From contig NZ_JAUZQD010000002.1 in assembly GCF_030709675.1 (NCBI RefSeq), positions 186,001-250,000 on the forward strand: a stretch of DNA of 64,000 nucleotides. The letters are read 5' to 3'. This DNA comes from Symbioplanes lichenis. Lineage in GTDB: Bacteria > Actinomycetota > Actinomycetes > Mycobacteriales > Micromonosporaceae. This document shows positions 17,491 through 26,163 of this stretch, piece after piece. The notes beneath the pieces were generated by a model. That model searched no databases, was not told the origin of the DNA, and was given only the letters and a program-made list of their open reading frames with translations. How positions within the stretch are numbered: position 1 is the first letter of the stretch; each line of letters starts with the position of its first letter. Made by a program: the position numbers and the translations under genes.

Positions 17491-17557
17491 ATCGCGAATT
17501 CTCTTGCATTAAGCCGGTGGCCGGGTCGATGCTCTATTGCGAAACCACTCGCATTAG
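17491..17557. promoter_or_regulatory. Two operator-like sites between tetR and the monooxygenase gene
   Basis: Two 22-base sites 45 bases apart share ATYGCGAA-N5/6-CTYGCATTAR: ATCGCGAATTCTCTTGCATT at 17491 and ATTGCGAAACCACTCGCATT at 17536. The second contains a perfect inverted repeat TGCGA-N6-TCGCA; the first has one mismatch in GCGA-N6-TTGC. Position in the divergent promoter of a TetR gene makes them the expected repressor sites; this is inferred, not shown. Confidence 0.65.
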
Positions 17558-17571
17558 TTGGGACGGTCGTC

Positions 17572-18741
17572 ATGCCTCGTGTCCTCGTCGTCGGAGCCGG
17601 CATCGCCGGTGACACCCTCGCCGTCAGCCTCGATCGCGCCGGATGGGAGGTGACGGTCGTCGAGAACGCCCCGGATCTGCGCACGGGAGGTCAGACGGTC
17701 GACCTGCGCGGCGCCTCCACCGGAGTCCTCGACCGGCTGGGCGTGCTCGACGCCTGCCGCGCCGCCCTTGTCGACCAGCGCGGCATCGCCTGGGTCGACG
17801 CCTCCGGCCGCCGCCTGGCCGCGATGCCGGTCGAGGCCTTCGGCGGTGCCGGCTTCGTGTCCTCGGAGGAGCTGCTGCGCACCGACCTGGCCCGCATCCT
17901 CCACGCGGCCGGCAGCGACCGCATCACCTACCGCTGGTCCGACACCGTCGAGGCGATCGACCCCGCGGACGACCATGTGACCGTCAGCTTCCGCGGCCAC
18001 CCGGCCGAGCGCTTCGACCTCGTCGTCGGTGCGGACGGCGCCCACTCCCGCACCCGCTCGCTCGTCTTCGGTCCCGAGGACGGCTATCGCCACGCCCTCG
18101 GGCTCGGCCACGCGTGGTTCACCCTCGCCGAACACCCGGACACTCCCTCCCTCGACGGCTGGTCCCTCGTTCACAACGCTCCCGGCTCCCGGCTCGTCGG
18201 GGCCCGGCCCGGACACCCCGGCACCCAGGAGATCGGCTTCAGCTTCCCGATGCCGTCCGCGCCACGTGGCCTCGACCGCGAGGACCGCTTCGCCCTGCTG
18301 CGCACGACCTTCGCCGGCGTCGGCTGGCGCACGCCGGAGCTGCTGGCGGCCCTGCCGGACGCCACCGACTTCGCCCTCGACACCTTCGACCAGATCCGCA
18401 TGGACACCTGGCACCGCGGCCGCGTGGTCCTCCTCGGCGACAGCGCGTGGTGCGTCAGCCCCCTGAGCGGCCTGGGCACTGCCCTCGCCCTCCAGGGCGC
18501 CGAAGCCCTCGCCGCCGAGCTCACCGCCGGCCACCGGGACCTGGCCACCGCCCTCGCCCGCTTCGAGCACGCCATGCGCCCCGCGACGACGGCGGCGGCG
18601 AAGCTCATCCCCGGGCGCGTCCGCTCCTACGCCCCGAAGAGCGCCCTCGGCATCAAGGCCGTCGCCGGAGTGATGCGCTTCGTCCAGAGCCCCTTCCTCA
18701 CCCCGGTCATCGCGCACGTGGGCGCCTCTCGTGGCCACTGA
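17572..18741 (+). CDS. FAD-dependent monooxygenase (PHBH/aromatic hydroxylase-like)
   Basis: 389-residue class A flavin monooxygenase. It has the Rossmann GxGxxG (RVLVVGAGIAGDTLAVSL), the DG motif (FDLVVGADGAHSRTR) and the second FAD motif GD (GRVVLLGDSAWCVSPLSG). Enzymes of this group hydroxylate aromatic or polyketide substrates with NAD(P)H and O2; relatives include tetracycline-inactivating oxygenases. Start ATG 17572. It is divergent from the TetR gene and probably repressed by it, which suggests a response to a small aromatic molecule or antibiotic. Substrate unknown. It ends 17 bases before the convergent PhzF gene. Confidence 0.9.
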   Translation: MPRVLVVGAGIAGDTLAVSLDRAGWEVTVVENAPDLRTGGQTVDLRGASTGVLDRLGVLDACRAALVDQRGIAWVDASGRRLAAMPVEAFGGAGFVSSEELLRTDLARILHAAGSDRITYRWSDTVEAIDPADDHVTVSFRGHPAERFDLVVGADGAHSRTRSLVFGPEDGYRHALGLGHAWFTLAEHPDTPSLDGWSLVHNAPGSRLVGARPGHPGTQEIGFSFPMPSAPRGLDREDRFALLRTTFAGVGWRTPELLAALPDATDFALDTFDQIRMDTWHRGRVVLLGDSAWCVSPLSGLGTALALQGAEALAAELTAGHRDLATALARFEHAMRPATTAAAKLIPGRVRSYAPKSALGIKAVAGVMRFVQSPFLTPVIAHVGASRGH

Positions 18742-18757
18742 CCGCCCGCCGGGGGCA

Positions 18758-19597
18758 TCACGCCGTCATGGGCACCGCCGTCCCCGACACGCGAACGCCC
18801 GCCTCGCCCGGGGTCAGCGTCACGGTCAGGTGCCCGGGCCGGCCCATGTCCGCGCCCTGCACCAGCTCGACCACGGCATCGGCGGGCACGAGCCCGAGCG
18901 CCCGCAGATAACCGCCGAAGGCGGCCGCCGCGGCGCCGGTGGCCGGGTCCTCATAAACGCCGCCCACCGGGAACGGATCGCGCACGTCGAAGGCGAGCGG
19001 TCCGGTCCGGTGCACGAGCTGCACGGTGGTCCAGCCGCGCGCCTCCATCAGCCTTTTCAGGGCGGGCACGTCGTAGTCCAGCTTCGCGAGCCGCTGCCGG
19101 GTGGCCGCGGCGAGGACCGGATGACGAGCCCCCGCGTACGCGACCCGGGGCGGCAGCGCCGGATCGAGGTCGCCGGCGGCCCAGCCGAGCGCGGTCAGCA
19201 GCGCCTCGAGATCGTCGCCGGGCAGCTCGGACACCGTGGCGGCGACGCTGGTCAGGGTGGCCCGGCCGGCATCGTCCACGTCCACGGGAACCGGCCCGGC
19301 GTTGGTGACGAGGTCGAAGCGCCCCGCGCCCTCCCACTCGGCCAGCGCGACGGCCGTGGCGACCGTGGCGTGCCCGCAGAACGGCACCTCGGCCAGGGGA
19401 CTGAAGTAACGCACGCGGAACGACCGGTGCCCCCGCTGCTCGGTGAGGAATGCGGTCTCGGAATAGCCCACGTCCGCCGCGATCGCGAGCATCTCCGCGT
19501 CGCTCAGGCGAGCCGCGTCGAGCACGACGCCGGCCGGGTTGCCACCGGTGGGAACAGCGCTGAAGGCGGCGTACCGCTGGATGTCGATGTCGGTCAT
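18758..19597 (-). CDS. PhzF-family isomerase/epimerase-like protein
   Basis: 279-residue protein of the PhzF/diaminopimelate-epimerase fold. Diagnostic segments: AAFSAVPTGGNPAGVVLDAA, GYSETAFLTE with the catalytic Glu, RYFSPLAEVPFCGHATVATA, and GGVYEDPATGAAAAAFGGYL. PhzF proper isomerises DHHA in phenazine synthesis; most members, like this one with no phenazine neighbours, have unknown substrates. Start ATG 19597. Divergent from the AAA ATPase gene across a 142-base gap that contains a CCCTCC-TT-GGAGGG palindrome near 19654-19667. Confidence 0.9.
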   Translation of the reverse strand: MTDIDIQRYAAFSAVPTGGNPAGVVLDAARLSDAEMLAIAADVGYSETAFLTEQRGHRSFRVRYFSPLAEVPFCGHATVATAVALAEWEGAGRFDLVTNAGPVPVDVDDAGRATLTSVAATVSELPGDDLEALLTALGWAAGDLDPALPPRVAYAGARHPVLAAATRQRLAKLDYDVPALKRLMEARGWTTVQLVHRTGPLAFDVRDPFPVGGVYEDPATGAAAAAFGGYLRALGLVPADAVVELVQGADMGRPGHLTVTLTPGEAGVRVSGTAVPMTA

Positions 19598-19739
19598 GGC
19601 GATCAGCTTGCCCGGCCGCTGCCGGCGCGACCACCCTCTTCGGTAGCCATGGCCCCCCTCCTTGGAGGGTGCAAGATCGCTGAATTGGGTACCAAAGAGG
19701 CTTGGTCGATGGGGTGGGGCGCGGAGTAGCGTTCCCGGC

Positions 19740-21161
19740 GTGACACAGGCTTCCCCACTTGTCCCGACCCCACCTGCCGACCTACCGCGCACCCTCGGTG
19801 AGCTCCGTGCCTCCGGGCACGAGTTCCGCACCGTCAAGGAGGAGCTGCGCGACAACCTGCTCGACCGCCTGCGCCGCGGCGCTCCGCGGTTCCCCGGCAT
19901 CGTCGGGTACGACGACACCGTTCTGCCCGAGGTCGAGCGCGCGCTGCTCGCCGGCCACGACATGGTCCTGCTCGGCGAGCGCGGCCAGGGCAAGACGCGG
20001 CTCATCCGGGGCCTGATCGACCTGCTCGACGAGTGGACCCCGTTCATCACCGGGTCCGAGCTGCGCGAGCACCCCTACCAGCCGCTGACCCCCGCGACCC
20101 GGCGGCTGGCCGAGGAGGCCGGCGACCTGCTCCCGGTGTCGTGGCTGCACCGTTCGGAGCGTTACGGCGAGAAGCTGGCGACGCCGGACACCAGCGTCGG
20201 CGACCTCATCGGCGACGTCGACCCGATCAAGGTGGCCGAGGGCCGCGCGCTCGGCGACCCGGAGACGATTCACTTCGGGCTCGTGCCGCGCACCAACCGC
20301 GGCATCTTCGCCGTCAACGAGCTGCCCGACCTCGCCGAGCGCATCCAGGTGTCGCTGCTCAACGTGCTCGAGGAGCGCGACATCCAGGTCCGCGGCTACC
20401 AGCTGCGGCTGCCGCTCGACCTGCTGCTCGTCGCCTCGGCCAACCCCGAGGACTACACCAACCGCGGGCGCATCATCACCCCGCTCAAGGACCGCTTCAG
20501 CGCCGAGATCCGTACGCACTACCCGCTCGAGGTCGAGCTGGAAGAGGGCCTGATCCGGCAGGAGGCGGCGCTGGCGGCCGCCGTGCCCGACCACCTCATC
20601 GAGGTCATCGCCCGCTACACCCGGGCGGTCCGCGAGTCGCCGGCCGTCGACCAGCGCTCCGGCATCTCGGCCCGGTTCGCGATCGCGGCCGCAGAGACGG
20701 TCGCCGCGTCCGCGCTGCGCCGCGCCGGGCTGCGCAACGAGCGCGAGGCCGTCGCCCGCATCGGCGACACCACCTCGGTGACGAGCACGCTGCGCGGCAA
20801 GGTCGAGTTCGACAGCGGCGAGGAGGGGCGCGAGGTCGAGGTGCTGTCCCACCTGCTGCGGGTGGCCACCGCCGAGACGTTCCGGGCCCGGCTGGGCGGC
20901 CTCGACCTGTCCGGCTTCACCGACCTCGTCGCCGAGGGCGCGATCATCGAGACCAGTGACCTGACCTCGGCCGAGGAGCTGCTCGGCCAGCTCGGCACCG
21001 TGCCCGGCCTGGCCAAGGTGCTCGACCGGCTCGGCCTCGGCGACGCCCCCAGCCCGGGCCAGGCCGCCGCCGGCGTCGAGTTCGTCCTCGAGGGCCTGCA
21101 CCTCACCCGCCGGCTGGCCAAGGAGCTGACCGACGACGGCCGCACCCTCTACGGGAGCTGA
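19740..21161 (+). CDS. MoxR/ChlI-type AAA+ ATPase
   Basis: 473-residue AAA+ ATPase. Walker A GERGQGKTR is at about residue 78; the Walker B/sensor region reads GIFAVNELPDLAERIQVSLL, followed by NVLEERDIQVRGYQLRLPLD, ASANPEDYTNRGRIITPLKD (sensor 1 and arginine-finger area), as in magnesium-chelatase I and MoxR proteins. GTG 19740 is the start. The next gene, two bases downstream, encodes a VWA protein; AAA plus VWA pairs act as chaperone-like remodelling or metal-insertion machines. The partner or client of this pair is not identified here. Confidence 0.9.
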   Translation: MTQASPLVPTPPADLPRTLGELRASGHEFRTVKEELRDNLLDRLRRGAPRFPGIVGYDDTVLPEVERALLAGHDMVLLGERGQGKTRLIRGLIDLLDEWTPFITGSELREHPYQPLTPATRRLAEEAGDLLPVSWLHRSERYGEKLATPDTSVGDLIGDVDPIKVAEGRALGDPETIHFGLVPRTNRGIFAVNELPDLAERIQVSLLNVLEERDIQVRGYQLRLPLDLLLVASANPEDYTNRGRIITPLKDRFSAEIRTHYPLEVELEEGLIRQEAALAAAVPDHLIEVIARYTRAVRESPAVDQRSGISARFAIAAAETVAASALRRAGLRNEREAVARIGDTTSVTSTLRGKVEFDSGEEGREVEVLSHLLRVATAETFRARLGGLDLSGFTDLVAEGAIIETSDLTSAEELLGQLGTVPGLAKVLDRLGLGDAPSPGQAAAGVEFVLEGLHLTRRLAKELTDDGRTLYGS

Positions 21162-21163
21162 TC

Positions 21164-23275
21164 ATGGCAGGAAACCGCTTCCGGTACGGGGCCTGGCGCG
21201 ACGGGCCCGACCCGCTCGCGCCCCCGTACGACGTGCGGGCCGCCGTGGACGAGGTCGGCGAGCGGGTCCTCGCGGGCGACAACCTGCGGGACGCGCTGCG
21301 TGACCTGCTGCGGCAGGGTCCTCGCGAGGGTCGTGGCCTGGACGATCTGCGCTCACGGGCCCAGCGGCTGCGCCGGGAGGCCCTGCGGCGGGGCAACCTG
21401 GACGGCGCCGTGACCCGGGCCCGGCAGCAGCTCGACCAGGCCCTCGCCGCCGAGCGCGACGAGCTGCGCGGCCGCGACGACATGGACGCCCGGTTCAACG
21501 AGGCGGTGCTCGACAACCTGCCGCGCTCGACGTCCCGGGCCATCGAGGAGCTGCGCGACTACGACTGGCAGAGCGCCGAGGCCCGCCGGACGTACGAGCA
21601 GATCCTCGACGGGCTGCGCCGCGAGGTCGTGGAGCAGCGCTTCGCCGGCATGCGCGACGCCCTGCAGAACGGCGACCTGGCCACCGACCAGCGGCTGTCC
21701 GAGATGCTGGGCGACCTCAACGACCTGCTGGGCAAGCACGCCCGCGGCGAGGACACCGGCGACGCCTTCCAGCAGTTCATGGAGAAGCACGGCGAGTTCT
21801 TCCCGGAGAAGCCCGAGAACGTCGAGGAGCTCATCGACTCCCTGGCCCGGCGGGCCGCGGCGGCCGAGCGGCTGATGCGGTCGCTGAGCCCGCAGCAGCA
21901 GGAGGAGCTGTCCCGGCTGATGGACCAGGCACTCGGCGACGGCCCGCTGCGCGGTCAGCTGGGCGAGCTGACCGACAACCTGCGCGCGCTGCGACCCCAG
22001 CTCAACTGGGGCCGGGGCGAGCGGATGCGCGGGCAGCAGGACCTCGGCTACGGCGACGCCACCGCCGCCCTCGAGGACCTCGCCGAGCTCGACGACCTGC
22101 TCGACCAGCTCGACGACGAGCGGCCCGGGGCGACCCTGGACGACGTCGACGTCGAGGCGATCGAGCGGCAGCTCGGGCGCGGTGCGGCCGACGACGTGCG
22201 GCGGCTGCGGGAGCTGGAGCGCGAGCTGCGCCGGCAGGGCTGGGTCACCCGCGACGGCGACGGGCTGACGCTGTCGCCGAAGGCGTTGCGCCGGCTGGGC
22301 CGCACGGCGCTGGCCCAGATCTTCAAGGACCTCACCGGCAAGCAGCGCGGCGAGCACGACCTCCGGGACGCCGGGGCGGCCGGCGACCTGATCGGCTCGT
22401 CGCGGCGCTGGCAGTTCGGCGACGAGCAGCCGCTCGACGTCGTCCGCACGATCGGCAACGCGGTCCGCCGCGGCGCCTCGGGCAACGGCGGCGCCGGGGG
22501 AAGCGGCGGTGCCCGGAGCGGCGGCGGCGGGGGAAGCGGCGGTGCCCGGAGCGGCGGCGGCGGGGGAAGCAGCGGTGCCCGGAGCGGCGGCGCCCGGGGA
22601 AGTGGCGGTGCGCTAGGAGGCGGCGCTGGGGGAGGCGCCGGGACACTTCCGGTGCGGCTGCTGCCGGAGGACTTCGAGGTCGCCGAGACCGAGCGGCGCG
22701 CGTCGGCGGTCGTCGCGCTGTGCGTCGACCTGTCCTACTCGATGTTCGCCGACGAGCGCTGGGGCCCGATGAAGCAGACGGCGCTCGCGCTGTCGCACCT
22801 GGTGGCCACGCAGTTCCCGCAGGACTCGCTGCAGATCATCGGCTTCAACAAGTACGCCATGCCGCTCAGCCAGGGCGAGCTGGCGGCCATCGAGCCGGAC
22901 ATGGTCAAGGGCACCAACCTCCAGCACGCGCTCAAGCTGGCCGGCCGGCACCTGCGCCGCCACCCGGGCGCCGAGCCGGTCGTCCTCGTGGTCACCGACG
23001 GCGAGCCGACCGCGCATCTCGAGGACGACGGCACGGCCTGGTTCAACTGGCCGACGCTGCCGGAGACGGTGGAGGCGACCGTGCGCGAGGTCGATCAGCT
23101 GACCCGGTACGGGGCGACGCTCAACCTGTTCATGCTGGGCGAGGACCCGGGCCTGCGCCGGTTCGTCGACGCCGTGGCCCGGCGCAGCGGGGGCCGGGTG
23201 TTCAGCCCCGAGGCCGAGGAGCTGGGCCGCTACGTCGTGGACGACTACGTGCGGAGCCGCCGCGGCAAGCGCTGA
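21164..23275 (+). CDS. VWA-domain protein, partner of the MoxR-type ATPase
   Basis: 703 residues. The first 420 are highly charged and helical (RAQRLRREALRRGN, SLSPQQQEELSRLMDQAL, DDVRRLRELERELRRQG). A Gly/Ser/Arg linker follows at about 440-490, built from a 33-bp repeat. The C-terminal 200 residues are a von Willebrand A domain with an intact MIDAS (DLSYS at 522-526; GTNLQHAL; VVTDGEPT). ATG 21164 lies two bases after the AAA stop. The linker would let the metal-binding VWA domain move relative to the helical body. A 15-bp terminator hairpin lies 210 bases downstream. Confidence 0.9.
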   Translation: MAGNRFRYGAWRDGPDPLAPPYDVRAAVDEVGERVLAGDNLRDALRDLLRQGPREGRGLDDLRSRAQRLRREALRRGNLDGAVTRARQQLDQALAAERDELRGRDDMDARFNEAVLDNLPRSTSRAIEELRDYDWQSAEARRTYEQILDGLRREVVEQRFAGMRDALQNGDLATDQRLSEMLGDLNDLLGKHARGEDTGDAFQQFMEKHGEFFPEKPENVEELIDSLARRAAAAERLMRSLSPQQQEELSRLMDQALGDGPLRGQLGELTDNLRALRPQLNWGRGERMRGQQDLGYGDATAALEDLAELDDLLDQLDDERPGATLDDVDVEAIERQLGRGAADDVRRLRELERELRRQGWVTRDGDGLTLSPKALRRLGRTALAQIFKDLTGKQRGEHDLRDAGAAGDLIGSSRRWQFGDEQPLDVVRTIGNAVRRGASGNGGAGGSGGARSGGGGGSGGARSGGGGGSSGARSGGARGSGGALGGGAGGGAGTLPVRLLPEDFEVAETERRASAVVALCVDLSYSMFADERWGPMKQTALALSHLVATQFPQDSLQIIGFNKYAMPLSQGELAAIEPDMVKGTNLQHALKLAGRHLRRHPGAEPVVLVVTDGEPTAHLEDDGTAWFNWPTLPETVEATVREVDQLTRYGATLNLFMLGEDPGLRRFVDAVARRSGGRVFSPEAEELGRYVVDDYVRSRRGKR
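22496..22628 (+). repeat. 33-bp in-frame repeat in the VWA gene
   Basis: Four units, with the AAG word at 22501, 22534, 22567 and 22600, encode GGSGGARSGGG and variants. The period is eleven codons, so copy-number change lengthens the linker without breaking the frame. Confidence 0.9.
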
Positions 23276-23342
23276 CGGGCGCCGGCTCCGGCGACGGGCA
23301 GCGGTGCCGATGACCCGGCATCGTCGCCCGGCACCAGCATCC

Positions 23343-23470
23343 GGTGACCGGCGCAGCGTCGGTGACCGGCGCAGCGTCCGCGTCCGGTCGGCTCCAGCGT
23401 CCGGTGACCGGCGCAGCGTCGGCGTTCGGTGACCGGTGCAGCGTCCGGTGACCGGTGACCGGTGCAGGAT
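23343..23470. repeat. Degenerate 18-bp repeat cluster (GGTGACCGGYGCAGCGTC)
   Basis: The 18-base core occurs at 23343, 23361, 23403 and 23428, with a partial run (GGTGACCGGTGACCGGTGCA) from 23448. A 60-base higher-order spacing links the 23343 and 23403 copies. It lies downstream of the VWA stop and upstream of a strong hairpin, in DNA with no plausible gene. Confidence 0.8.
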
Positions 23471-23484
23471 CGGCATCCGACGAT

Positions 23485-23521
23485 CGAGGCGCCGCGCCCT
23501 GCCGAGGGGCGCGGCGCCTCG
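23485..23521. terminator. Strong hairpin between convergent VWA and ynfA genes
   Basis: 15-bp perfect stem (inner arms GAGGCGCCGCGCCC / GGGCGCGGCGCCTC) with a 7-base loop. It stands between the 3' ends of two convergent genes and can serve as a bidirectional terminator. No T-run on the rightward strand beyond CGTTTC. Confidence 0.75.
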
Positions 23522-23593
23522 CCGTTTCAGGGCCATCAGAGACCGGCGCCGGCATTGCCAAAAGCGGCCGGCACTGTGCGCGGAGCGGGGGCG

Positions 23594-23926
23594 CTAGCCG
23601 CGGGGGGCGTACATGATCAGGCCGACACCGGCGAGGCACAGGAGGACGCCGGCGATGTCCCATCGGTCGGGGCGGTAGCCGTCGGCCACCATGCCCCAGG
23701 CCAGCGAGCCGGCCACGAAGACTCCGCCGTAGGCGGCGAGGATGCGGCCGAAGGCGGCGTCCGGTTGGAGGGTGGCCACGAAGCCGTACAGGCCGAGGGC
23801 GATGACGCCCGCGCCGATCCAGGCCCAGCCGCGGTGCTCGCGGACGCCCTGCCAGACGAGCCACGCACCGCCGATCTCGGCGATGGCGGCCAGCAGGAAC
23901 AGCAGGATGGAGCGCAGGACGAGCAC
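23594..23926 (-). CDS. YnfA-family small membrane protein
   Basis: 110-residue protein with four membrane helices: [60 protein letters not shown] and [20 protein letters not shown]. The [11 protein letters not shown] and [10 protein letters not shown] signatures and exact length fit the UPF0060/YnfA family, distant relatives of small multidrug-resistance pumps. Transport activity is not established for most members. Start ATG 23926. Confidence 0.93.
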   Translation of the reverse strand: MLVLRSILLFLLAAIAEIGGAWLVWQGVREHRGWAWIGAGVIALGLYGFVATLQPDAAFGRILAAYGGVFVAGSLAWGMVADGYRPDRWDIAGVLLCLAGVGLIMYAPRG

Positions 23927-24466
23927 CCCCGCACCCTATCAACCTATCCTCCTAGGATGCCCAAGACCGTGTGACTGCGGCCGTCGCCGCAAGATCCAGC
24001 TCACGGCCGCCTGGTCACCAAGGCTCTCGACCCGATGCGGGCCTTGTTCCGGGGCGTCAACGCCTACGCGGGCGCCGACGAAGCCACGCATACTCCGACC
24101 AGCGGCGGGCCCCATTGACGGCGCAGTGATCGGAGCGCGCTGACCAAGCCGGACATGCGCCCGAGCGACGACGGAACGGGGTTGACGAGGCCGTAGATGC
24201 GCCGGAACAGCGACCGGACCGCGGGGACGAGGGCGCGGATGGCTGCGAGCCGTGACCGTCCACGGCGGCGAGGCCGGCCACGAAGGTGTGCTGTGGGTAA
24301 CAAGGGGGGAACGGCGCGGCACGGGGGCGCGGTGGCGGGGATGCGGCTGGATATAGTGGCCCGGCGAGTGACCGGCCCGGTGTGCGCCCCGGTCCGTCTT
24401 CCAGGGGGGAGGGCGGCCGCGCGGCGGTGCGAGCCCCCGGGCCGGCTGTGGGGGAGAGGGGACGCC
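23927..24466. other. 540-base region without a confident gene
   Basis: Between ynfA and the pgsA-like gene. On the leftward strand 24064-24260 reads as an open stretch (SLFRRIYGLVNPVPSSLG, MSGLVSALRSLRRQWG) with helical-looking composition, but no start with a ribosome site, no family match and conflicting codon bias. It may be gene debris. The last 100 bases are the leader of the downstream operon, ending in GGGGGAGAGGGGAC before GTG 24467. Confidence 0.45.
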
Positions 24467-25069
24467 GTGACGCAGCACGCTGCGCCGGTGCAGGTCGCCA
24501 ACCGGATCTGGACCATTCCCAATGTCATCAGCTTCGTGCGCCTGCTGGGCGTGCCGCTCTTCCTCTATCTCCTGCTCGGGCCGCACCATGACGTCGCCGC
24601 CGTCATCGTGCTGGCGCTCGGCGGGACGACCGACTGGGTGGACGGCTACGTCGCCCGCCGCATGAACTCGGTCAGCCGGCTCGGGGAGCTGCTCGACCCG
24701 TTCGCGGACCGGCTCTACATCCTGGCCACGCTCGTCGGGTTCACGCTGCGCGAGGTCGTGCCGTGGTGGCTGACCGCGGCGCTGCTGCTGCGGGAGGCCG
24801 TGCTCGCCGTGGCCCTGCTGATTCTGCGCCGCCACGGCTACGGGCCGCCGCCGGTGCACTACGTCGGCAAGACCGGCACGTTCGTGCTGCTGGCGGCCTT
24901 CCCGGTGATGCTGCTGGCCGAGGCCGTGCCGTCGATCGACTCGTGGATGCTGCCGATCGGGTGGGGGCTGGCGTGGTGGGCGCTCGGCCTCTACTGGGCG
25001 GCGGCCGTCCTCTATCTGGCGCAGACGAGCGCCCTGCTGCGCGCTGACCGCAGGGCCGTCGCGCAATGA
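24467..25069 (+). CDS. CDP-alcohol phosphatidyltransferase, PgsA2-like
   Basis: 200-residue integral membrane enzyme that transfers a phosphatidyl group from CDP-diacylglycerol to an alcohol. The family motif D-x2-D-G-x2-A-R-x8-G-x3-D-x3-D is intact in TDWVDGYVARR and RLGELLDPFADRLY. Membrane helices flank it (NVISFVRLLGVPLFLYLLLG; AALLLREAVLAVALLILRRH). GTG 24467 follows GGGGGAGAGGGGAC. It heads a coupled operon: its stop overlaps the ATG of the DUF881 gene. Position matches mycobacterial pgsA2 (Rv1822); whether the alcohol is glycerol-phosphate or another acceptor is not settled. Confidence 0.92.
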   Translation: MTQHAAPVQVANRIWTIPNVISFVRLLGVPLFLYLLLGPHHDVAAVIVLALGGTTDWVDGYVARRMNSVSRLGELLDPFADRLYILATLVGFTLREVVPWWLTAALLLREAVLAVALLILRRHGYGPPPVHYVGKTGTFVLLAAFPVMLLAEAVPSIDSWMLPIGWGLAWWALGLYWAAAVLYLAQTSALLRADRRAVAQ

Positions 25070-26163
25070 CCGTGCCCGCCGGCAGCAGCGCGGGGAGTGC
25101 CCCGCAGGAACCCAAGCGGACCTTCACCCCCGACTTTCTCACCGAGCTGTTCCGTAATCCGCTCGACCCCGGCTATGCGGAGGCCGCGGCGCGCAAGGCC
25201 CGGGGCGAAGGCCCCACCGGCTCGCGGAGGAAGGCGCTGCGCGGCGTCACCGCGGTGACCCTGGCGGCGCTGGGTTTCCTGCTCGTGCTGGCCTATCAGC
25301 AGACGGTCGCCGACGAGCCGGCCCGGGCGAAGGCGCGCGAGACGCTCATCGACCAGGTGCAGCAGCGCCGGATGACGATGTCGCAGCTGCAGGACCAGGC
25401 GGAGAAGTTGCGCACCGAAGTGGCGGACCTGCGGGAACGGCAGCTGGGTGGTGCGGCCGTCGCCCGGCTGCGGCTGCTGGAGGCGGAGACCGGGCTTGCT
25501 CCCGTACGCGGTGAGGGCACCCGGGTGACGGTCGGTGACGGCCCGACGCCGATCGATCCGGCGACCGGGGAGCGCAGCACTGATTCCCGGGTACGCGACA
25601 CCGACCTGCAACGAGCGGCGAACGGTCTGTGGGCGGCGGGTGCCGAGGCGATCGCGATCAACGGTCAGCGGCTCACCGCCACGTCCACGATCCGGCAGGC
25701 CGGCGAGGCGATCCTTGTCGACTTCCATCCGGTCAGCACCCCGTACCAGGTGATCGCGATCGGTCCCGGCGACCTGGCCGGCGATTTCGACGACGGGGCG
25801 GCCGGGCAGTTCTTCCGGGCGCTCAAGAGCCGATACGGGATGTCCTACGACGTCGCGGAGATCGGTGAGGTGACCCTGCAGGCGGCCACCGAGCCGATCC
25901 TGCGCCAGGCCACGCCCGCGGCCGGCGACAGTCCCGGCGCCGGGAGCAGCAGCGACGCCGCGGCCGGCGACAGTCCCGGTGCCACGGGCAGCAGCGATGC
26001 CGCCGACCGCCCCGGTGCCACGGGCAGCAGCGCCGCCGACCGCCCTGATGTCATGAGCAGCAGCACCGCCGCCGGGTCCCCGGGCGGCGTACCGGAAAAT
26101 GCGACCCCCACGGGCGGAGCGTCGCCCGCCGTGTCCCCCTCACCGTCGGAAGGCGGCAGATGA
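25066..26163 (+). CDS. DUF881 family membrane protein (first copy)
   Basis: 365 residues. One membrane helix (ALRGVTAVTLAALGFLLVLAYQ) follows a cytoplasmic N-terminus; a coiled-coil (TMSQLQDQAEKLRTEVADLR) leads to the extracellular DUF881 domain (GEGTRVTVGDGPTP, LWAAGAEAIAINGQRLTATS, PYQVIAIGPGDL, RYGMSYDV). The last 80 residues are a Ser/Ala/Gly-rich tail with repeated GDSPGATGSSDAAD-like words. Family function is unknown; topology suits a divisome or envelope assembly role. ATG overlaps the pgsA stop (ATGA), and its own stop overlaps the sbp ATG. Confidence 0.9.
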   Translation: MTVPAGSSAGSAPQEPKRTFTPDFLTELFRNPLDPGYAEAAARKARGEGPTGSRRKALRGVTAVTLAALGFLLVLAYQQTVADEPARAKARETLIDQVQQRRMTMSQLQDQAEKLRTEVADLRERQLGGAAVARLRLLEAETGLAPVRGEGTRVTVGDGPTPIDPATGERSTDSRVRDTDLQRAANGLWAAGAEAIAINGQRLTATSTIRQAGEAILVDFHPVSTPYQVIAIGPGDLAGDFDDGAAGQFFRALKSRYGMSYDVAEIGEVTLQAATEPILRQATPAAGDSPGAGSSSDAAAGDSPGATGSSDAADRPGATGSSAADRPDVMSSSTAAGSPGGVPENATPTGGASPAVSPSPSEGGR

